A stretch of DNA of 64,000 bases from Corynebacterium lowii. Lineage in GTDB: Bacteria; Actinomycetota; Actinomycetes; Mycobacteriales; Mycobacteriaceae. A program made the position numbers and the translations under genes. The notes below the pieces were generated by a model. The model had not been told where the DNA came from. It worked only from the letters and a program-made list of their open reading frames with translations, and searched no databases. The DNA is taken from the NCBI RefSeq assembly GCF_001412085.1, contig NZ_LKEV01000003.1, forward strand, positions 1-64,000. The letters run 5' to 3'. This document shows, piece after piece, positions 8,103-16,682 of this stretch. Position 1 is the first letter of the stretch. Each line of letters begins with the position of its first letter.

Positions 8103-9047
8103 TTAGTCACACTCTTGTTTGATTAAGTGTTTATGAATCTCGCCGTATTTGGTTGGGTGTGAGATTCCATAAGATAATATTGGGTGTTTGTTGAGGATTG
8201 GTTCTATTTTTCTAAGGAGCCAATCCTTGTGGAGCTGGGAGCGCTTTGCTATATCGTCAAGGGCAATCAGAATCTTGTAAATCGAATGGTCGGAAAAATC
8301 TCGATAGCGTTGTTTGGCGCGCCGGGTGGTCTTGGGTTGGAGTCCTGGAACATCGAGCACGGAATGACCCCATAGCTGTGCACAGTGTGCAATCCGGTTT
8401 CGAAGATAAACGAACGACCGTACTTGGCTAGGTAGTAATCTACGTGAGCTATTTATGGAATCTGCGATGTCGTCTAGAACTCCTGATTGTCCAGATGCTG
8501 CTATGAGGCGCGATAGGCTGCCGAAGGAGAATGCTTCAACTGCAACCCAGATGGGCATGCGGTAGTAGGCTTCTGGCCTGTAAGTATGGCCTTGTTTACT
8601 TTCGTCGCGGTATTTTGTAATGAAAGCCTCTTTATTTCGATCTAGATTAGCTAGCGCATGTTCTTCTACTCTTTTTGAATTGGGATTTGATAATTGTGTG
8701 AAGCCTACCCCTCGGGCAAATGTGCCGGTGGTGCCGACTATACGGCCATAGGAATGTGCAAAGCGGTTTCGGAGCAGCACCTCTATGGTGCGTAATAGTT
8801 CATTGCAGGCGACGGCAAGTTTCTGCTCGGCGTCGTATAAGGACTTTATCGCTTCGAACGATGTGCCTTCGATGAATCCGCTGTCATCTCTGTGTGGATA
8901 TTGTTGCCAGTATTGGAAATATCCTGAGAATCTTTGATAGCCTACGTGGGATAGGAAATTAGTGGCGTCGATATCGCTTTCTATAGACATTCCCCGATGT
9001 TTTAATAGCGATATTTGATCGCTATAGCTTAACCAGATTTTGGTCAC
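8103..9047 (-). CDS. abiF: Abi_2/AbiF-family HEPN protein (abortive infection or RNA toxin)
   Basis: 314 aa with the Abi_2 (AbiD/AbiF) pattern: LLKHRGM near the N terminus, FLSHVGYQRFSGYF, YDAEQKLAVACNELLRTIEV and YLRNRIAHCAQLW. HEPN RNases use R-x4-H; here there are two such hexads, RNRFAH (R93-H98) and RNRIAH (R216-H221). The second is the usual Abi_2 catalytic position. Members abort phage infection or act as RNA-cleaving toxins. The start is GTG 9047, with AGGGGG eight bases upstream. Base composition is clearly AT-richer than the flanking metabolic genes, which suggests transfer. It is convergent with the GIY-YIG gene (two bases apart) and preceded by a structured leader. The subfamily name is an inference from motifs. 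Confidence 0.75.
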   Translation of the reverse strand: MTKIWLSYSDQISLLKHRGMSIESDIDATNFLSHVGYQRFSGYFQYWQQYPHRDDSGFIEGTSFEAIKSLYDAEQKLAVACNELLRTIEVLLRNRFAHSYGRIVGTTGTFARGVGFTQLSNPNSKRVEEHALANLDRNKEAFITKYRDESKQGHTYRPEAYYRMPIWVAVEAFSFGSLSRLIAASGQSGVLDDIADSINSSRRLLPSQVRSFVYLRNRIAHCAQLWGHSVLDVPGLQPKTTRRAKQRYRDFSDHSIYKILIALDDIAKRSQLHKDWLLRKIEPILNKHPILSYGISHPTKYGEIHKHLIKQECD

Positions 9048-9127
9048 CCGATCCCCCTGTGAATTGAAAGGCCCCGGTCATTTGTGCTTTACCTATAGCG
9101 GCAAGAGGCCTGACCGGGGATCTATCA
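9048..9127 (-). ncRNA. candidate structured RNA leader or antitoxin RNA of the abiF-like gene
   Basis: The 134-base gap between lplA and the abiF-like start contains a perfect 9-bp inverted repeat: CCCCGGTCA at 9072-9080 and TGACCGGGG at 9111-9119, enclosing 30 bases. On the minus strand a promoter-like pair (TTGCTT at 9163-9158, TAGAGT at 9139-9134, 18-base spacer) would start a transcript near 9127. That transcript would fold this hairpin before the abiF ribosome-binding site. Structured RNAs upstream of abiF genes are known as a class (from memory, the abiF RNA motif) and have been proposed to act as RNA antitoxins. Alternatives: a terminator for lplA (only three Ts follow the stem) or a protein-binding site. 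Confidence 0.45.
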
Positions 9128-9133
9128 CTAGTT

Positions 9134-9163
9134 ACTCTACGCTAGAGAAGCAGGCCAAAGCAA
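9134..9163 (-). promoter_or_regulatory. putative promoter of the abiF leader
   Basis: On the minus strand, TTGCTT (9163-9158) and TAGAGT (9139-9134) are separated by 18 bases and lie just before the hairpin leader. This agrees fairly with vegetative -35 and -10 elements. No start-site data support it. Confidence 0.3.
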
Positions 9164-9181
9164 GGGATTATTCTCCTAACT

Positions 9182-10246
9182 TCACGGCACCCGATGCGTC
9201 CACTCCCGCGTCCCAAACTTCTCCTCCACCAATCGCCGCGCAGCAGCCACATCTTCCTCGCTCAAAACCCCCGGCACCGCCGCATACCTAGCTTCAAAGG
9301 CCGCCACCAGGGCGTCGATAACAGCTTCGCGGCTCACCCCAGTTTGCCGCCTCAGCGGGTCCACGCGCTTGACCACCGAGCGCAGCCCCTTATCGGCCAC
9401 CTTCACCTTGCCGATGCGCAACACCTCCATCATCTTCGCGGCGTCGATGTCGTAACTCATCGTGGTGTGGTGCAGCACCGCCCCCTTCACGCGCTTCTGT
9501 GCCGCCCCGCCGATCTTTCCGTGGTCCGAGGTGATGTCGTTAATCGGCACGTACCAGGCGTTCACGCCCAGGGAACGCAACCCGGCGAGCACCCAGGCGT
9601 CGAGGTACTGGTACGACTCCACGTAACTCAGGCCCCGCACCACGTCCTCGGGCACATAGAGCGAATACGTCACACAGTTGCCACCCTCCATAAACATCGC
9701 CCCGCCGCCGGAGATACGCCGCACGGCAGTAATCCCATGCTTCTCGACGCCCCCTTGATCCAACTCGTTGGAATAGGACTGGTAGGAGCCAAAGACCACC
9801 GCGCGGTCCTCCCAATCCCAGATACGCAGGGTGGGGCCGCGCCGCCCTGCGGCCACCTCGTTAAGGAGGTATTCATCGAGCGCCACGTTTACCGGGGTGG
9901 GGAGTACACCGGGGCGCAAAATCTCCCATTCGTAATCGGTAAGGTCCTTGGCGTCGAGGAGGGCACGGCGGGTCACCGTGGCGATGTCGGCGGTGCTGAA
10001 ACCGTGGAGTTGGGCGCTAAGGGGAGTAAGGGCGGCGTCGATAAGCCCCTGTAGTTCCTCGGTGCTGGCGGTGACGGGCGCGCCCTCCAGGGCGGCGTGA
10101 ATGGCGGGGAAGGCTTCTTCGGGTTCGAGGAAGAAGTCGCCGGAAATGCGGGCGTTGGTGATGGTGTGGCCGTCCTCGGTGATGTCGGCTACCACGAGCT
10201 TTCCGCCGGGGACTTTGATCTCAAAGTGGTGATTCATGGTGCCCAT
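9182..10246 (-). CDS. lplA: lipoate--protein ligase A family protein
   Basis: About 354 aa. From about residue 110 on it is a lipoate/biotin ligase-fold domain: NVALDEYLL, RRISGGGAMFMEGGNCVTYSL (lipoyl-AMP binding) and GKIGGAAQKRVKGAVLHHTTM, where the Lys is the family's catalytic residue. The first ~110 residues (KLVVADITEDGHTI...) look like the small accessory domain usually found at the C terminus of LplA or as a separate LplB, so the order is swapped here. It would attach lipoate to E2 subunits or GcvH. The start is ATG 10246, only one base after the stop of the permease gene; ATG 10237 is an alternative. It is the last gene of the leftward run from the UvrA-like gene. Confidence 0.8.
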   Translation of the reverse strand: MGTMNHHFEIKVPGGKLVVADITEDGHTITNARISGDFFLEPEEAFPAIHAALEGAPVTASTEELQGLIDAALTPLSAQLHGFSTADIATVTRRALLDAKDLTDYEWEILRPGVLPTPVNVALDEYLLNEVAAGRRGPTLRIWDWEDRAVVFGSYQSYSNELDQGGVEKHGITAVRRISGGGAMFMEGGNCVTYSLYVPEDVVRGLSYVESYQYLDAWVLAGLRSLGVNAWYVPINDITSDHGKIGGAAQKRVKGAVLHHTTMSYDIDAAKMMEVLRIGKVKVADKGLRSVVKRVDPLRRQTGVSREAVIDALVAAFEARYAAVPGVLSEEDVAAARRLVEEKFGTREWTHRVP

Positions 10247-10247
10247 A

Positions 10248-11657
10248 CTAGGAGCGCCCCTCAAAGCACCGATAGGAGCGGTGGAGAGCGGGCAGCAGCA
10301 CCGCCAAGAGCACCGCGCAGATCGTTAGCGCAACGAGCGGGCGGGTGCCCTCCATCGCAGAGTATCCCCAGGAAGGCAGTGCTATCACCCACAGTCTGGT
10401 GCCCGCCAGCACGTCCCCGCCGAGGGTGAGGGAAACAACTGTGACCACCACGGAAAGCCCCAGAGTGAGCGCCCCAGAAAAGCGCACGGTGAGCCACAGC
10501 CAGAGCATTACGAGCACGAAGCCGGTGGCACACCACAGCACCGTGTGCAGGGCGACGTCGCGCAGCGGCATGCCCGCGAAAGCAACAGTCCCGGCGGCGC
10601 ACAGGCACAGCAGACCCACGACGCCCAGGTGCCAGGCGGTAGTGGCCCGGCGAAAAACCGGATTATGCAGCACCGACACCACCCAAGCGGGGGAGAGCGC
10701 GCCCCAGGAGAGCACGGCGAGCAGGGCGGTTCCCAGCGGGAGAAGAAGGAAGGAACTCAGCGCCACGGTGGTGATCGGAGGATAAGCGCGGGCCGTATAG
10801 CCCAGGCCTAAACACGTGAGCGCGATGAGGGGGTAGATTCCGCGCCGCCGCGCCACGAGAGCCACCGCCAACAGAGGAGAGCGACGAGCAGCGGAGAACC
10901 GCATGGCCGGAAGGCCGGGTAACGTGAGCCGAGGTAGGGAAACCTGTGGCAAGAGCACCGCTCCCGCTGCCGACGCCGCGCAGAAGAACACGCAGGCCAA
11001 CAGCACCGTGTGCAGCGCGGGAGGAGTTTCACCCGGAGCCAAGGGGACGAGGCTGGCATGGGTATCCAATACCGGAAGGAGCAAGCGCACCGGCCAGGCC
11101 GGAGGCACCAACCACCAGCGTGCGGACTCCGCGAATAGCACCCCGAGTACCTGCCAGCCCACCGAGGCCAGCAGCGTGATCCCCGTGCCCATCGCTCTTG
11201 CCAGCGGAAGGAAGAAACACAGTACCCCCACCTGACTCAACCAACACAGAGCGGCGGCGAGTATCACGGAGGGAGCCTCGCCGGGAGCGTGAGCGAGGCT
11301 GAGTGCCAGAGTCACCCCGAAGCAGAGCACCGTGAAGATACCCAGCAACCCCGCGAGCACGAGCACCTGGGCGCCGCGCAGTGCGCTGCGAGAATAATCG
11401 CGCCACAAGGTACCTCCCGAGCGCGCGGTACGCTCACGGCTTGCCACCAGGCAAGCAAAAAGCGCGCTCAGTGGGGCGGCCATGCCCGTGATATACAACC
11501 CCTGGGCTACCAGGGCGCTGCCCGTAGTACCGCTGGACAGGGAAAAGAGCATGCTCACAGATCCAATGAGCAGGCCCAAAAGAGGCAGCCACATCGCCGC
11601 ACTGCCCTTGGTGCGTAATAATTCCGCGCGCAGGGAACCAGAGAGCACCGAACTCAT
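10248..11657 (-). CDS. ABC-2 type transporter permease
   Basis: 469 aa and strongly hydrophobic, with roughly twelve predicted transmembrane segments (for example MWLPLLGLLIGSVSMLF at residues 22-38 and many after). There is no nucleotide-binding motif. It overlaps the 3' end of the ATPase gene by four bases, so both are one exporter. The double set of six helices suggests a fused dimer of two ABC-2 halves. With the two-component system just upstream it resembles BcrAB/lantibiotic-type detoxification exporters. The substrate cannot be told from sequence. The lipoate ligase gene follows after one base. Confidence 0.75.
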   Translation of the reverse strand: MSSVLSGSLRAELLRTKGSAAMWLPLLGLLIGSVSMLFSLSSGTTGSALVAQGLYITGMAAPLSALFACLVASRERTARSGGTLWRDYSRSALRGAQVLVLAGLLGIFTVLCFGVTLALSLAHAPGEAPSVILAAALCWLSQVGVLCFFLPLARAMGTGITLLASVGWQVLGVLFAESARWWLVPPAWPVRLLLPVLDTHASLVPLAPGETPPALHTVLLACVFFCAASAAGAVLLPQVSLPRLTLPGLPAMRFSAARRSPLLAVALVARRRGIYPLIALTCLGLGYTARAYPPITTVALSSFLLLPLGTALLAVLSWGALSPAWVVSVLHNPVFRRATTAWHLGVVGLLCLCAAGTVAFAGMPLRDVALHTVLWCATGFVLVMLWLWLTVRFSGALTLGLSVVVTVVSLTLGGDVLAGTRLWVIALPSWGYSAMEGTRPLVALTICAVLLAVLLPALHRSYRCFEGRS

Positions 11658-12364
11658 GCGAGCCCACCTCCCTGGGTGAGTTCCAGGAAGCGTTCTTCCA
11701 ATTTCCCCTGCGGGGCGAACTTTGCCAGCGGCCCGCTGTATTGGTCACGGCCCTGGGCCAACACCGTGAGGTCATCGGCCAGATGGGCCACCTCCCCGAG
11801 TTGATGGGAACTCACCAGCACCGCGCCTCCGCGCGCGGCCCAGGCACGCAGAAGCCCACGCAATTCCACGATGCCCTGGGGATCGAGGCCGTTTTGAGGC
11901 TCGTCGAGCAGCAAAATCTCCGGCTCACCCAGCATGGCGATGGCCAGGGCCAAGCGCGCCTTCATACCCGTGCTGAATTGCGCGGCCCGCTTGCGATCTC
12001 GGGTATTCAAACCCACCGCAGCCAGGGCGCGTTCGGCCTCACTGCGGGAAAGCCCCAGTAAGTGACAATGCACCATGAGGTTATCTAGCGCGCTGAGGTG
12101 AGGATAGAGGGCCGGGCCATTCACGCTGGCCCCAATGTGGCGCAGGGAGGACCGAGTGCGAGGCTTACCCAGCACGGTGATCTCTCCGGCATTGGACTGA
12201 ATCAACCCCAACATGGCGCGGTAGGCGGTGGACTTGCCTGCCCCATTGCGGCCAAGCAGGGCGTGAACCCGGCCTTGGGTGAGAGTAAGTGAGAAGTTAT
12301 CAAGTATCTGCTGCCCACCGAGGCTGATAGAAAGACCCCGGCAGGTCAAAAGGGGAGTGTTCAT
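11654..12364 (-). CDS. ABC transporter ATP-binding protein
   Basis: 236 aa single nucleotide-binding domain: Walker A GRNGAGKST (about residues 38-46), Q-loop region, the signature region degenerate as QFSTGMKARLALA (STGM in place of LSGGQ), Walker B ILLLDEPQNGLDP, and the H-loop SSHQLGE. The modified signature and the short C terminus are typical of BcrA/NatA-type exporters for antibiotics or peptides. The start is ATG 12364. The gap of 91 bases to the response regulator upstream may hold its own promoter, but I see no clear one. It works with the ABC-2 permease downstream. Confidence 0.85.
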   Translation of the reverse strand: MNTPLLTCRGLSISLGGQQILDNFSLTLTQGRVHALLGRNGAGKSTAYRAMLGLIQSNAGEITVLGKPRTRSSLRHIGASVNGPALYPHLSALDNLMVHCHLLGLSRSEAERALAAVGLNTRDRKRAAQFSTGMKARLALAIAMLGEPEILLLDEPQNGLDPQGIVELRGLLRAWAARGGAVLVSSHQLGEVAHLADDLTVLAQGRDQYSGPLAKFAPQGKLEERFLELTQGGGLA

Positions 12365-12455
12365 GGCGCTGAGTATGCGGTGCCTGGAAAGAAAACAGAT
12401 CAGCGCGCCGGGGGATTATGAGCAAGGTTTTTCTCCCCCTATGGGTGGAGAGGAA

Positions 12456-13130
12456 TCATTGTTGGACAAGCCGCGCCTTATGCGCGAGCAGCACCAGCGC
12501 CACGCGGTCGCGGCAATGCAGCTTAGCCAGCAGGTGCGAGACGTGCGTTTTCACCGTGGCCGCCCCAATGACCAACTGCGCGGCAATCTCCCCGTTGGTA
12601 TAGCCCTGGGCGATGAGGGTGAGTATTTCCAACTCCCGTGGGGTGAGCAGGCTCAAGCCCTGGCGCTGCTCTGGGGTGAGGCTAGTACCGGCAGCACCGG
12701 CCACGGCCTCCCGATAGGCGCTCAACACGTGCCCGGTGGCTCCCGAACTAAGCACCGATTCTCCGCGCGCCACGCAGCGCACGGCCCGCGCGAGTTCTTC
12801 GGGTTCGGTGTCCTTGAGCAAGAATCCAGAGGCCCCGGCGGCGATGGAATCGCGGATAAAGGAATCCACATTAAAGGTGGTCAGCATCAATACTTTGACG
12901 CCCCGGCGCACCAATTCACGGGTGGCTTCGATGCCGTTCATGTGCGGCATACGAATATCGAGCACCGCGACGTCGATGGTGTGCTCGCGCGCGGCCTGGA
13001 GCGCCTGCGCTCCATCGTGGCAGATGGAGGACACCGTGATGCCCTCCTGCGCGCCGAGAATGGTGGCCAGCGCGGAGGCGAGCAGGGGCTGATCGTCCGC
13101 GATGAGGACGCGGATGGGCTGGTCAGTCAT
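12456..13130 (-). CDS. LuxR/NarL-family response regulator
   Basis: 224 aa. The receiver domain (residues 1-120) has the acidic pair in LIADDQPLLASAL, the phospho-acceptor Asp in VAVLDIRMPHMNG, the switch Thr in VLMLTTFN, and the Lys in GFLLKDTEPEE. The C-terminal LuxR helix-turn-helix (LTPRELEILTLIAQGYTNGE, then TVKTHVSHLLAKL) binds DNA. Its start overlaps the kinase stop by eight bases, so it is the partner of that kinase. It probably controls the adjoining ABC exporter and perhaps its own operon. The signal is unknown. Confidence 0.9.
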   Translation of the reverse strand: MTDQPIRVLIADDQPLLASALATILGAQEGITVSSICHDGAQALQAAREHTIDVAVLDIRMPHMNGIEATRELVRRGVKVLMLTTFNVDSFIRDSIAAGASGFLLKDTEPEELARAVRCVARGESVLSSGATGHVLSAYREAVAGAAGTSLTPEQRQGLSLLTPRELEILTLIAQGYTNGEIAAQLVIGAATVKTHVSHLLAKLHCRDRVALVLLAHKARLVQQ

Positions 13131-14304
13131 GGTGAGCCCTCATGGGCAGGGGCAAGCAAGCGCTCACCAGCCAGCCGTCCCCGGTGGGCTGCGCGCTGAG
13201 TTTTCCGCCCAGGGATTCGGCGCGTTCCCGCGCGCCAACCAATCCCGTGCCGGTGCCCATCGTGGTGTGTTGGTGTTGCGCGCGGCCCAGGCTGAGCACG
13301 CGCAGTTCTACCTCGCCCGCGTGTTCTGTGATGCTAAGCCGCACCGTGCTCCCAGCCTCCTGGTGGCGCAACACATTGGTCAAGGCTTCGGTGATAATGC
13401 GGCGCAGGGCCAGGGAGTGTTGTGCGGGCAGATCATCGAGCGTGGATTGAGCGTATTCAGTGGTGATATTCATGCCAGCCCCTTGAAAACCAGCGATGAT
13501 CTCCGCCAGGGTGCCCGGCGTGGGTTCGGCAATCTGATCGGGCGAACGCAGCGTGGCGACGATCCCGCGCACCTGCCCCAGGGCCTCCGCGCTCACGGCC
13601 TTGACCGTGCGCAGCGCCTCGGTAGCGGCCTGGGGATCGGTGCCCGCCGCTATGAGTCCGGCGGAGGATTGCACGTTGATGAGGGTGAGGTTATGGGCCA
13701 GAACATCGTGAATCTCCTGGGCGATGCGCACGCGCTCGCGCTCCCGAGCGGCGACGTATTCCTGGGCGGTTCGTTCCGCGAGGTCACGGCGGTGCAGAGC
13801 CCAGAAATACGCCAACCCCAGCAGAGCCCAGTGCGCTCCCAGCGTGATAGCAGCATCGGCGTTGTGGCGATAGTGCAGGTGAAAGGAATCGTCCCATACC
13901 CACATCACGGGGCTGATGAGGCTACCCACAGCACAGAGGGCGAGAACCACGCGAGGGAGCCAGCGGCCTTCGGGATTCGTGGAGTACCTGGACGTGGAGT
14001 ACACCGCCAGGGGCGCGGCGAGGAGATAGGGAGGCACCCCGGTATAGAGCGGCAACGCAGCAAGGAAAGTTATTGCCCACCCGGCGAGGAGCACAAGGAG
14101 AGCCAGGGCCGCCAAGGTCACCCGCGTGCGCCAGAACAAGAGAGCCGGGATGAAACCGAGGGCCAGTACTGCTTGGGCACAGGTAATCGGCGTGGGATCG
14201 GCAGCGGCGATGGCGAGGTACACCAGCGCGCACAGGGCGGCGAGGCAGGCGAGGGCGGCGTCGCCAAGCCTCACCCCGAACCACCCGCGTCGATTCTGCG
14301 TCAT
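13123..14304 (-). CDS. two-component sensor histidine kinase (HisKA_3)
   Basis: 393 aa. The N-terminal half has about five or six hydrophobic helices and no large extracellular loop, as in intramembrane-sensing kinases that watch cell-envelope stress. The dimerisation/phosphoacceptor helix reads IAQEIHDVLAHNLTLI with the phosphorylated His in EIHD. The HATPase_c N box is RRIITEALTNVLRH and the G box is GTGLVGARERAESLGG. It starts at ATG 14304, overlapping the UvrA-like stop (ATGA), and ends overlapping the response-regulator start. The coupling of kinase, regulator, exporter and UvrA-like protein suggests a drug-sensing and resistance unit. Confidence 0.88.
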   Translation of the reverse strand: MTQNRRGWFGVRLGDAALACLAALCALVYLAIAAADPTPITCAQAVLALGFIPALLFWRTRVTLAALALLVLLAGWAITFLAALPLYTGVPPYLLAAPLAVYSTSRYSTNPEGRWLPRVVLALCAVGSLISPVMWVWDDSFHLHYRHNADAAITLGAHWALLGLAYFWALHRRDLAERTAQEYVAARERERVRIAQEIHDVLAHNLTLINVQSSAGLIAAGTDPQAATEALRTVKAVSAEALGQVRGIVATLRSPDQIAEPTPGTLAEIIAGFQGAGMNITTEYAQSTLDDLPAQHSLALRRIITEALTNVLRHQEAGSTVRLSITEHAGEVELRVLSLGRAQHQHTTMGTGTGLVGARERAESLGGKLSAQPTGDGWLVSACLPLPMRAHHD

Positions 14305-16649
14305 TGCCCCACGTACTCCGCCAAGTACCGCCCCGTCACCGTCCCGGAGGCCGCGAGTTCGGCCGGGCTGCCCTCGAATACCACCTGGCCGCCCTGGGAA
14401 CCGGCGCCGGGGCCGAGGTCAATCACGTGGTCGGCTCGCGCGATGACGGCCAGCGAATGTTCCACCACGATCACGCTAATGCCTTGGTCTACCAGGCGGT
14501 CAAGCACATCTATGAGGTTGCGAACGTCCGCCAGGTGCAGGCCCCTGGTGGGTTCGTCCAGAATGTAACGGGTGGCTTTCTCCGCCATGTGGGTAGCCAA
14601 TTTAAGGCGCTGGCGCTCGCCACCGGAAAGCTCCGTGAGCGGCTGACCCAGGGTGATATAGCTCAGTCCCACGTCCACCAGGCGTTGGCACATCTTGGCG
14701 GCGGCCGGAACCTTGGATTCCTTGGCGGCAAAGAACTCGGCGGCGTCGAGAGCGGAAAGTTCCAGCACATCCGCGATGGTCTTGCCGCCAAAGGTGTACT
14801 GAAGCACCGATTCCGCAAAGCGGCGGCCCTCGCATACCTCGCAGGGGCTGGCCACCCCGGCCATGATGCCCAGGTCCACATACATCACGCCCGCGCCCTT
14901 GCAGTGGGGGCAGGCCCCATCGGAATTGGGGGAGAAGAGGCCCGGCTTCACCCCATCGCCCGCCGCCTTGGCAAAGGCCTTGCGGATGGGGTCGAGCACC
15001 CCGGTATAGGTGCCGGGATTGGAGCGGCGCGAACCCTTGATGGCGCTTTGGTCGATGTACACGGTCTGCTCATCGCGCGGCAGGCTGCGCACCAGGGAGG
15101 ACTTACCCGAACCCGCCACGCCGGTGATCGCGGTGAGCACCCCAAGCGGCACATCCAGGTCCACGCTGCGGAGGTTATTCTCCTTGGCCCCGCGTATCTC
15201 CAGGGCACCGGTGGGGGTGCGCACGGCATCGGCGGCCTTGCACTCGCCGCGGTCAAAGAGGTGCGCGCCGGTGACGGTACCGGCCTTTTCCAGGCCCTCG
15301 ACGGGCCCGGCATAGCACACCGTGCCGCCGTTACTACCCGCGCCGGGGCCCATGTCCACCACGTGATCGGCGGTGAGAATGGTCTGCGGATTGTGCTCCA
15401 CCACCAGCACGGTATTGGACTTTTCTGTGAGGCTGCGCAGCAGGCTGTTCATCTTATCCACATCGTGCGGGTGCAGGCCGCCGGTGGGCTCGTCAAACAC
15501 ATAGGTGATGTCCGTAAGTGGTGAACCCAGGTGGCGCACCATCTTGGCGCGCTGCGCCTCGCCGCCGGAAAGGGTGGCGGTGGGGCGATCCAAGGTGAGG
15601 TAGCCCAGGCCCACCGAAACGAAGTTATCCAGGGTGGCGCGCAGGGCGTCGAGAAGCGGGGTGAGATTGGGGTGCTCTAGGTCGGCGGCCCATTTACGCA
15701 GATCGCCAATTTCCATCTGGCACAGCTCCGCGATGTTTTTGCCGTTGATCTTCGATTCCAGCGCGTGTGGGGCCAGACGGGTACCGCCGCAGGCGGGGCA
15801 GGGAACAAAGGAAACTGCGCGTTCGACGAACTCGCGGATATGCTTTTGCATTCCCTCCTTGTCTTTGGAGAGCATGGAACGCCGCAGCCGAGGAAGTAGG
15901 CCCTCGTAGGTCATATTAATTCCGGCGATCTTCATTTTTGTGGGCTCTTTTTCGAGGAAGTCTGCACGCTCTTCCTCGCTAAAGTGCGCGATGGGCTTAT
16001 CGGCGGGGAAAAGCTCCGATTCGGCGTACATGCGATATGACCAGCCGCCGGTTTTATAACCCGGAACTTTGAGCGCTCCCTCATCCAAGCTCAGGGAGGA
16101 ATCAAATACCTCCTCTAAATTAAAATCCGTGACCCGCCCGGTGCCCTCACATTCTGGGCACATTCCGCCGGTGCGCTGGAAGTTCACCTTTTCCTTTTTG
16201 CCGCCGCCCACAGAAATGGCCCCGGCGGCGCTGACCGAGGGAACATTGAAAGAATAAGCACCCGGCCCGCCGGCATGGGGCTCGCCCAAGCGTGAGAAAA
16301 GGATACGCAGCATGGCCGTGGCGTCGGTAGCCGTACCCACCGTGGAGCGCGGGTTGGCTCCCAGTGGCTCCTGATCCACCACGATGGCGGTGGTGATTCC
16401 TTCGAGCAGATCGACGTCCGGCCGGGGCAGCGAGGGCATAAAGCCCTGGACGAAGGAAGAATACGTCTCATTGATGAGGCGCTGCGATTCCGCGGCGATG
16501 GTGGAAAACACCAGCGAGGACTTCCCCGAACCTGACACTCCCGTGAACACCGTGAGCGTGCGTTTGGGCAGTTCCAAGTTCACTCCGCGCAGGTTGTGCT
16601 CGCGGGCACCGTGGATGCGGATGGTGTCATGCAGATCGCTTGCCGTCAT
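14301..16649 (-). CDS. UvrA-like ABC ATPase lacking the UvrB-binding region
   Basis: 782 aa with two ABC halves. Walker A motifs are GVSGSGKSSLVFS and GVAGSGKSSLVRS; signatures are LSGGEAQRAKM and LSGGERQRLKL; zinc modules include CPECEGTGR and CPHCKGAG with CEVCEG. Canonical UvrA is about 950 aa. Here the segment between the first Walker A and the zinc module is short, so the UvrB-interaction domain appears missing, as in UvrA2/DrrC-type paralogs. Those are linked to tolerance of DNA-intercalating drugs. The start is ATG 16649; upstream in-frame sequence overlaps the divergent BCCT gene. It heads a run with the two-component genes (4-base overlap). It should not be taken as the housekeeping uvrA. 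Confidence 0.8.
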   Translation of the reverse strand: MTASDLHDTIRIHGAREHNLRGVNLELPKRTLTVFTGVSGSGKSSLVFSTIAAESQRLINETYSSFVQGFMPSLPRPDVDLLEGITTAIVVDQEPLGANPRSTVGTATDATAMLRILFSRLGEPHAGGPGAYSFNVPSVSAAGAISVGGGKKEKVNFQRTGGMCPECEGTGRVTDFNLEEVFDSSLSLDEGALKVPGYKTGGWSYRMYAESELFPADKPIAHFSEEERADFLEKEPTKMKIAGINMTYEGLLPRLRRSMLSKDKEGMQKHIREFVERAVSFVPCPACGGTRLAPHALESKINGKNIAELCQMEIGDLRKWAADLEHPNLTPLLDALRATLDNFVSVGLGYLTLDRPTATLSGGEAQRAKMVRHLGSPLTDITYVFDEPTGGLHPHDVDKMNSLLRSLTEKSNTVLVVEHNPQTILTADHVVDMGPGAGSNGGTVCYAGPVEGLEKAGTVTGAHLFDRGECKAADAVRTPTGALEIRGAKENNLRSVDLDVPLGVLTAITGVAGSGKSSLVRSLPRDEQTVYIDQSAIKGSRRSNPGTYTGVLDPIRKAFAKAAGDGVKPGLFSPNSDGACPHCKGAGVMYVDLGIMAGVASPCEVCEGRRFAESVLQYTFGGKTIADVLELSALDAAEFFAAKESKVPAAAKMCQRLVDVGLSYITLGQPLTELSGGERQRLKLATHMAEKATRYILDEPTRGLHLADVRNLIDVLDRLVDQGISVIVVEHSLAVIARADHVIDLGPGAGSQGGQVVFEGSPAELAASGTVTGRYLAEYVGQ

Positions 16650-16682
16650 GCCCGCGATCCTACTAGGAGGATGGGACGCGTT

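Noticed and set aside
9072..9119. Ordinary strong terminator of lplA.
   Set aside because: The loop is 30 bases and only three Ts follow the stem on the minus strand; not excluded, but a leader RNA fits at least as well.
14301..16649. Housekeeping uvrA.
   Set aside because: About 170 residues short, with the UvrB-binding region apparently absent and the gene joined to a two-component/ABC unit.
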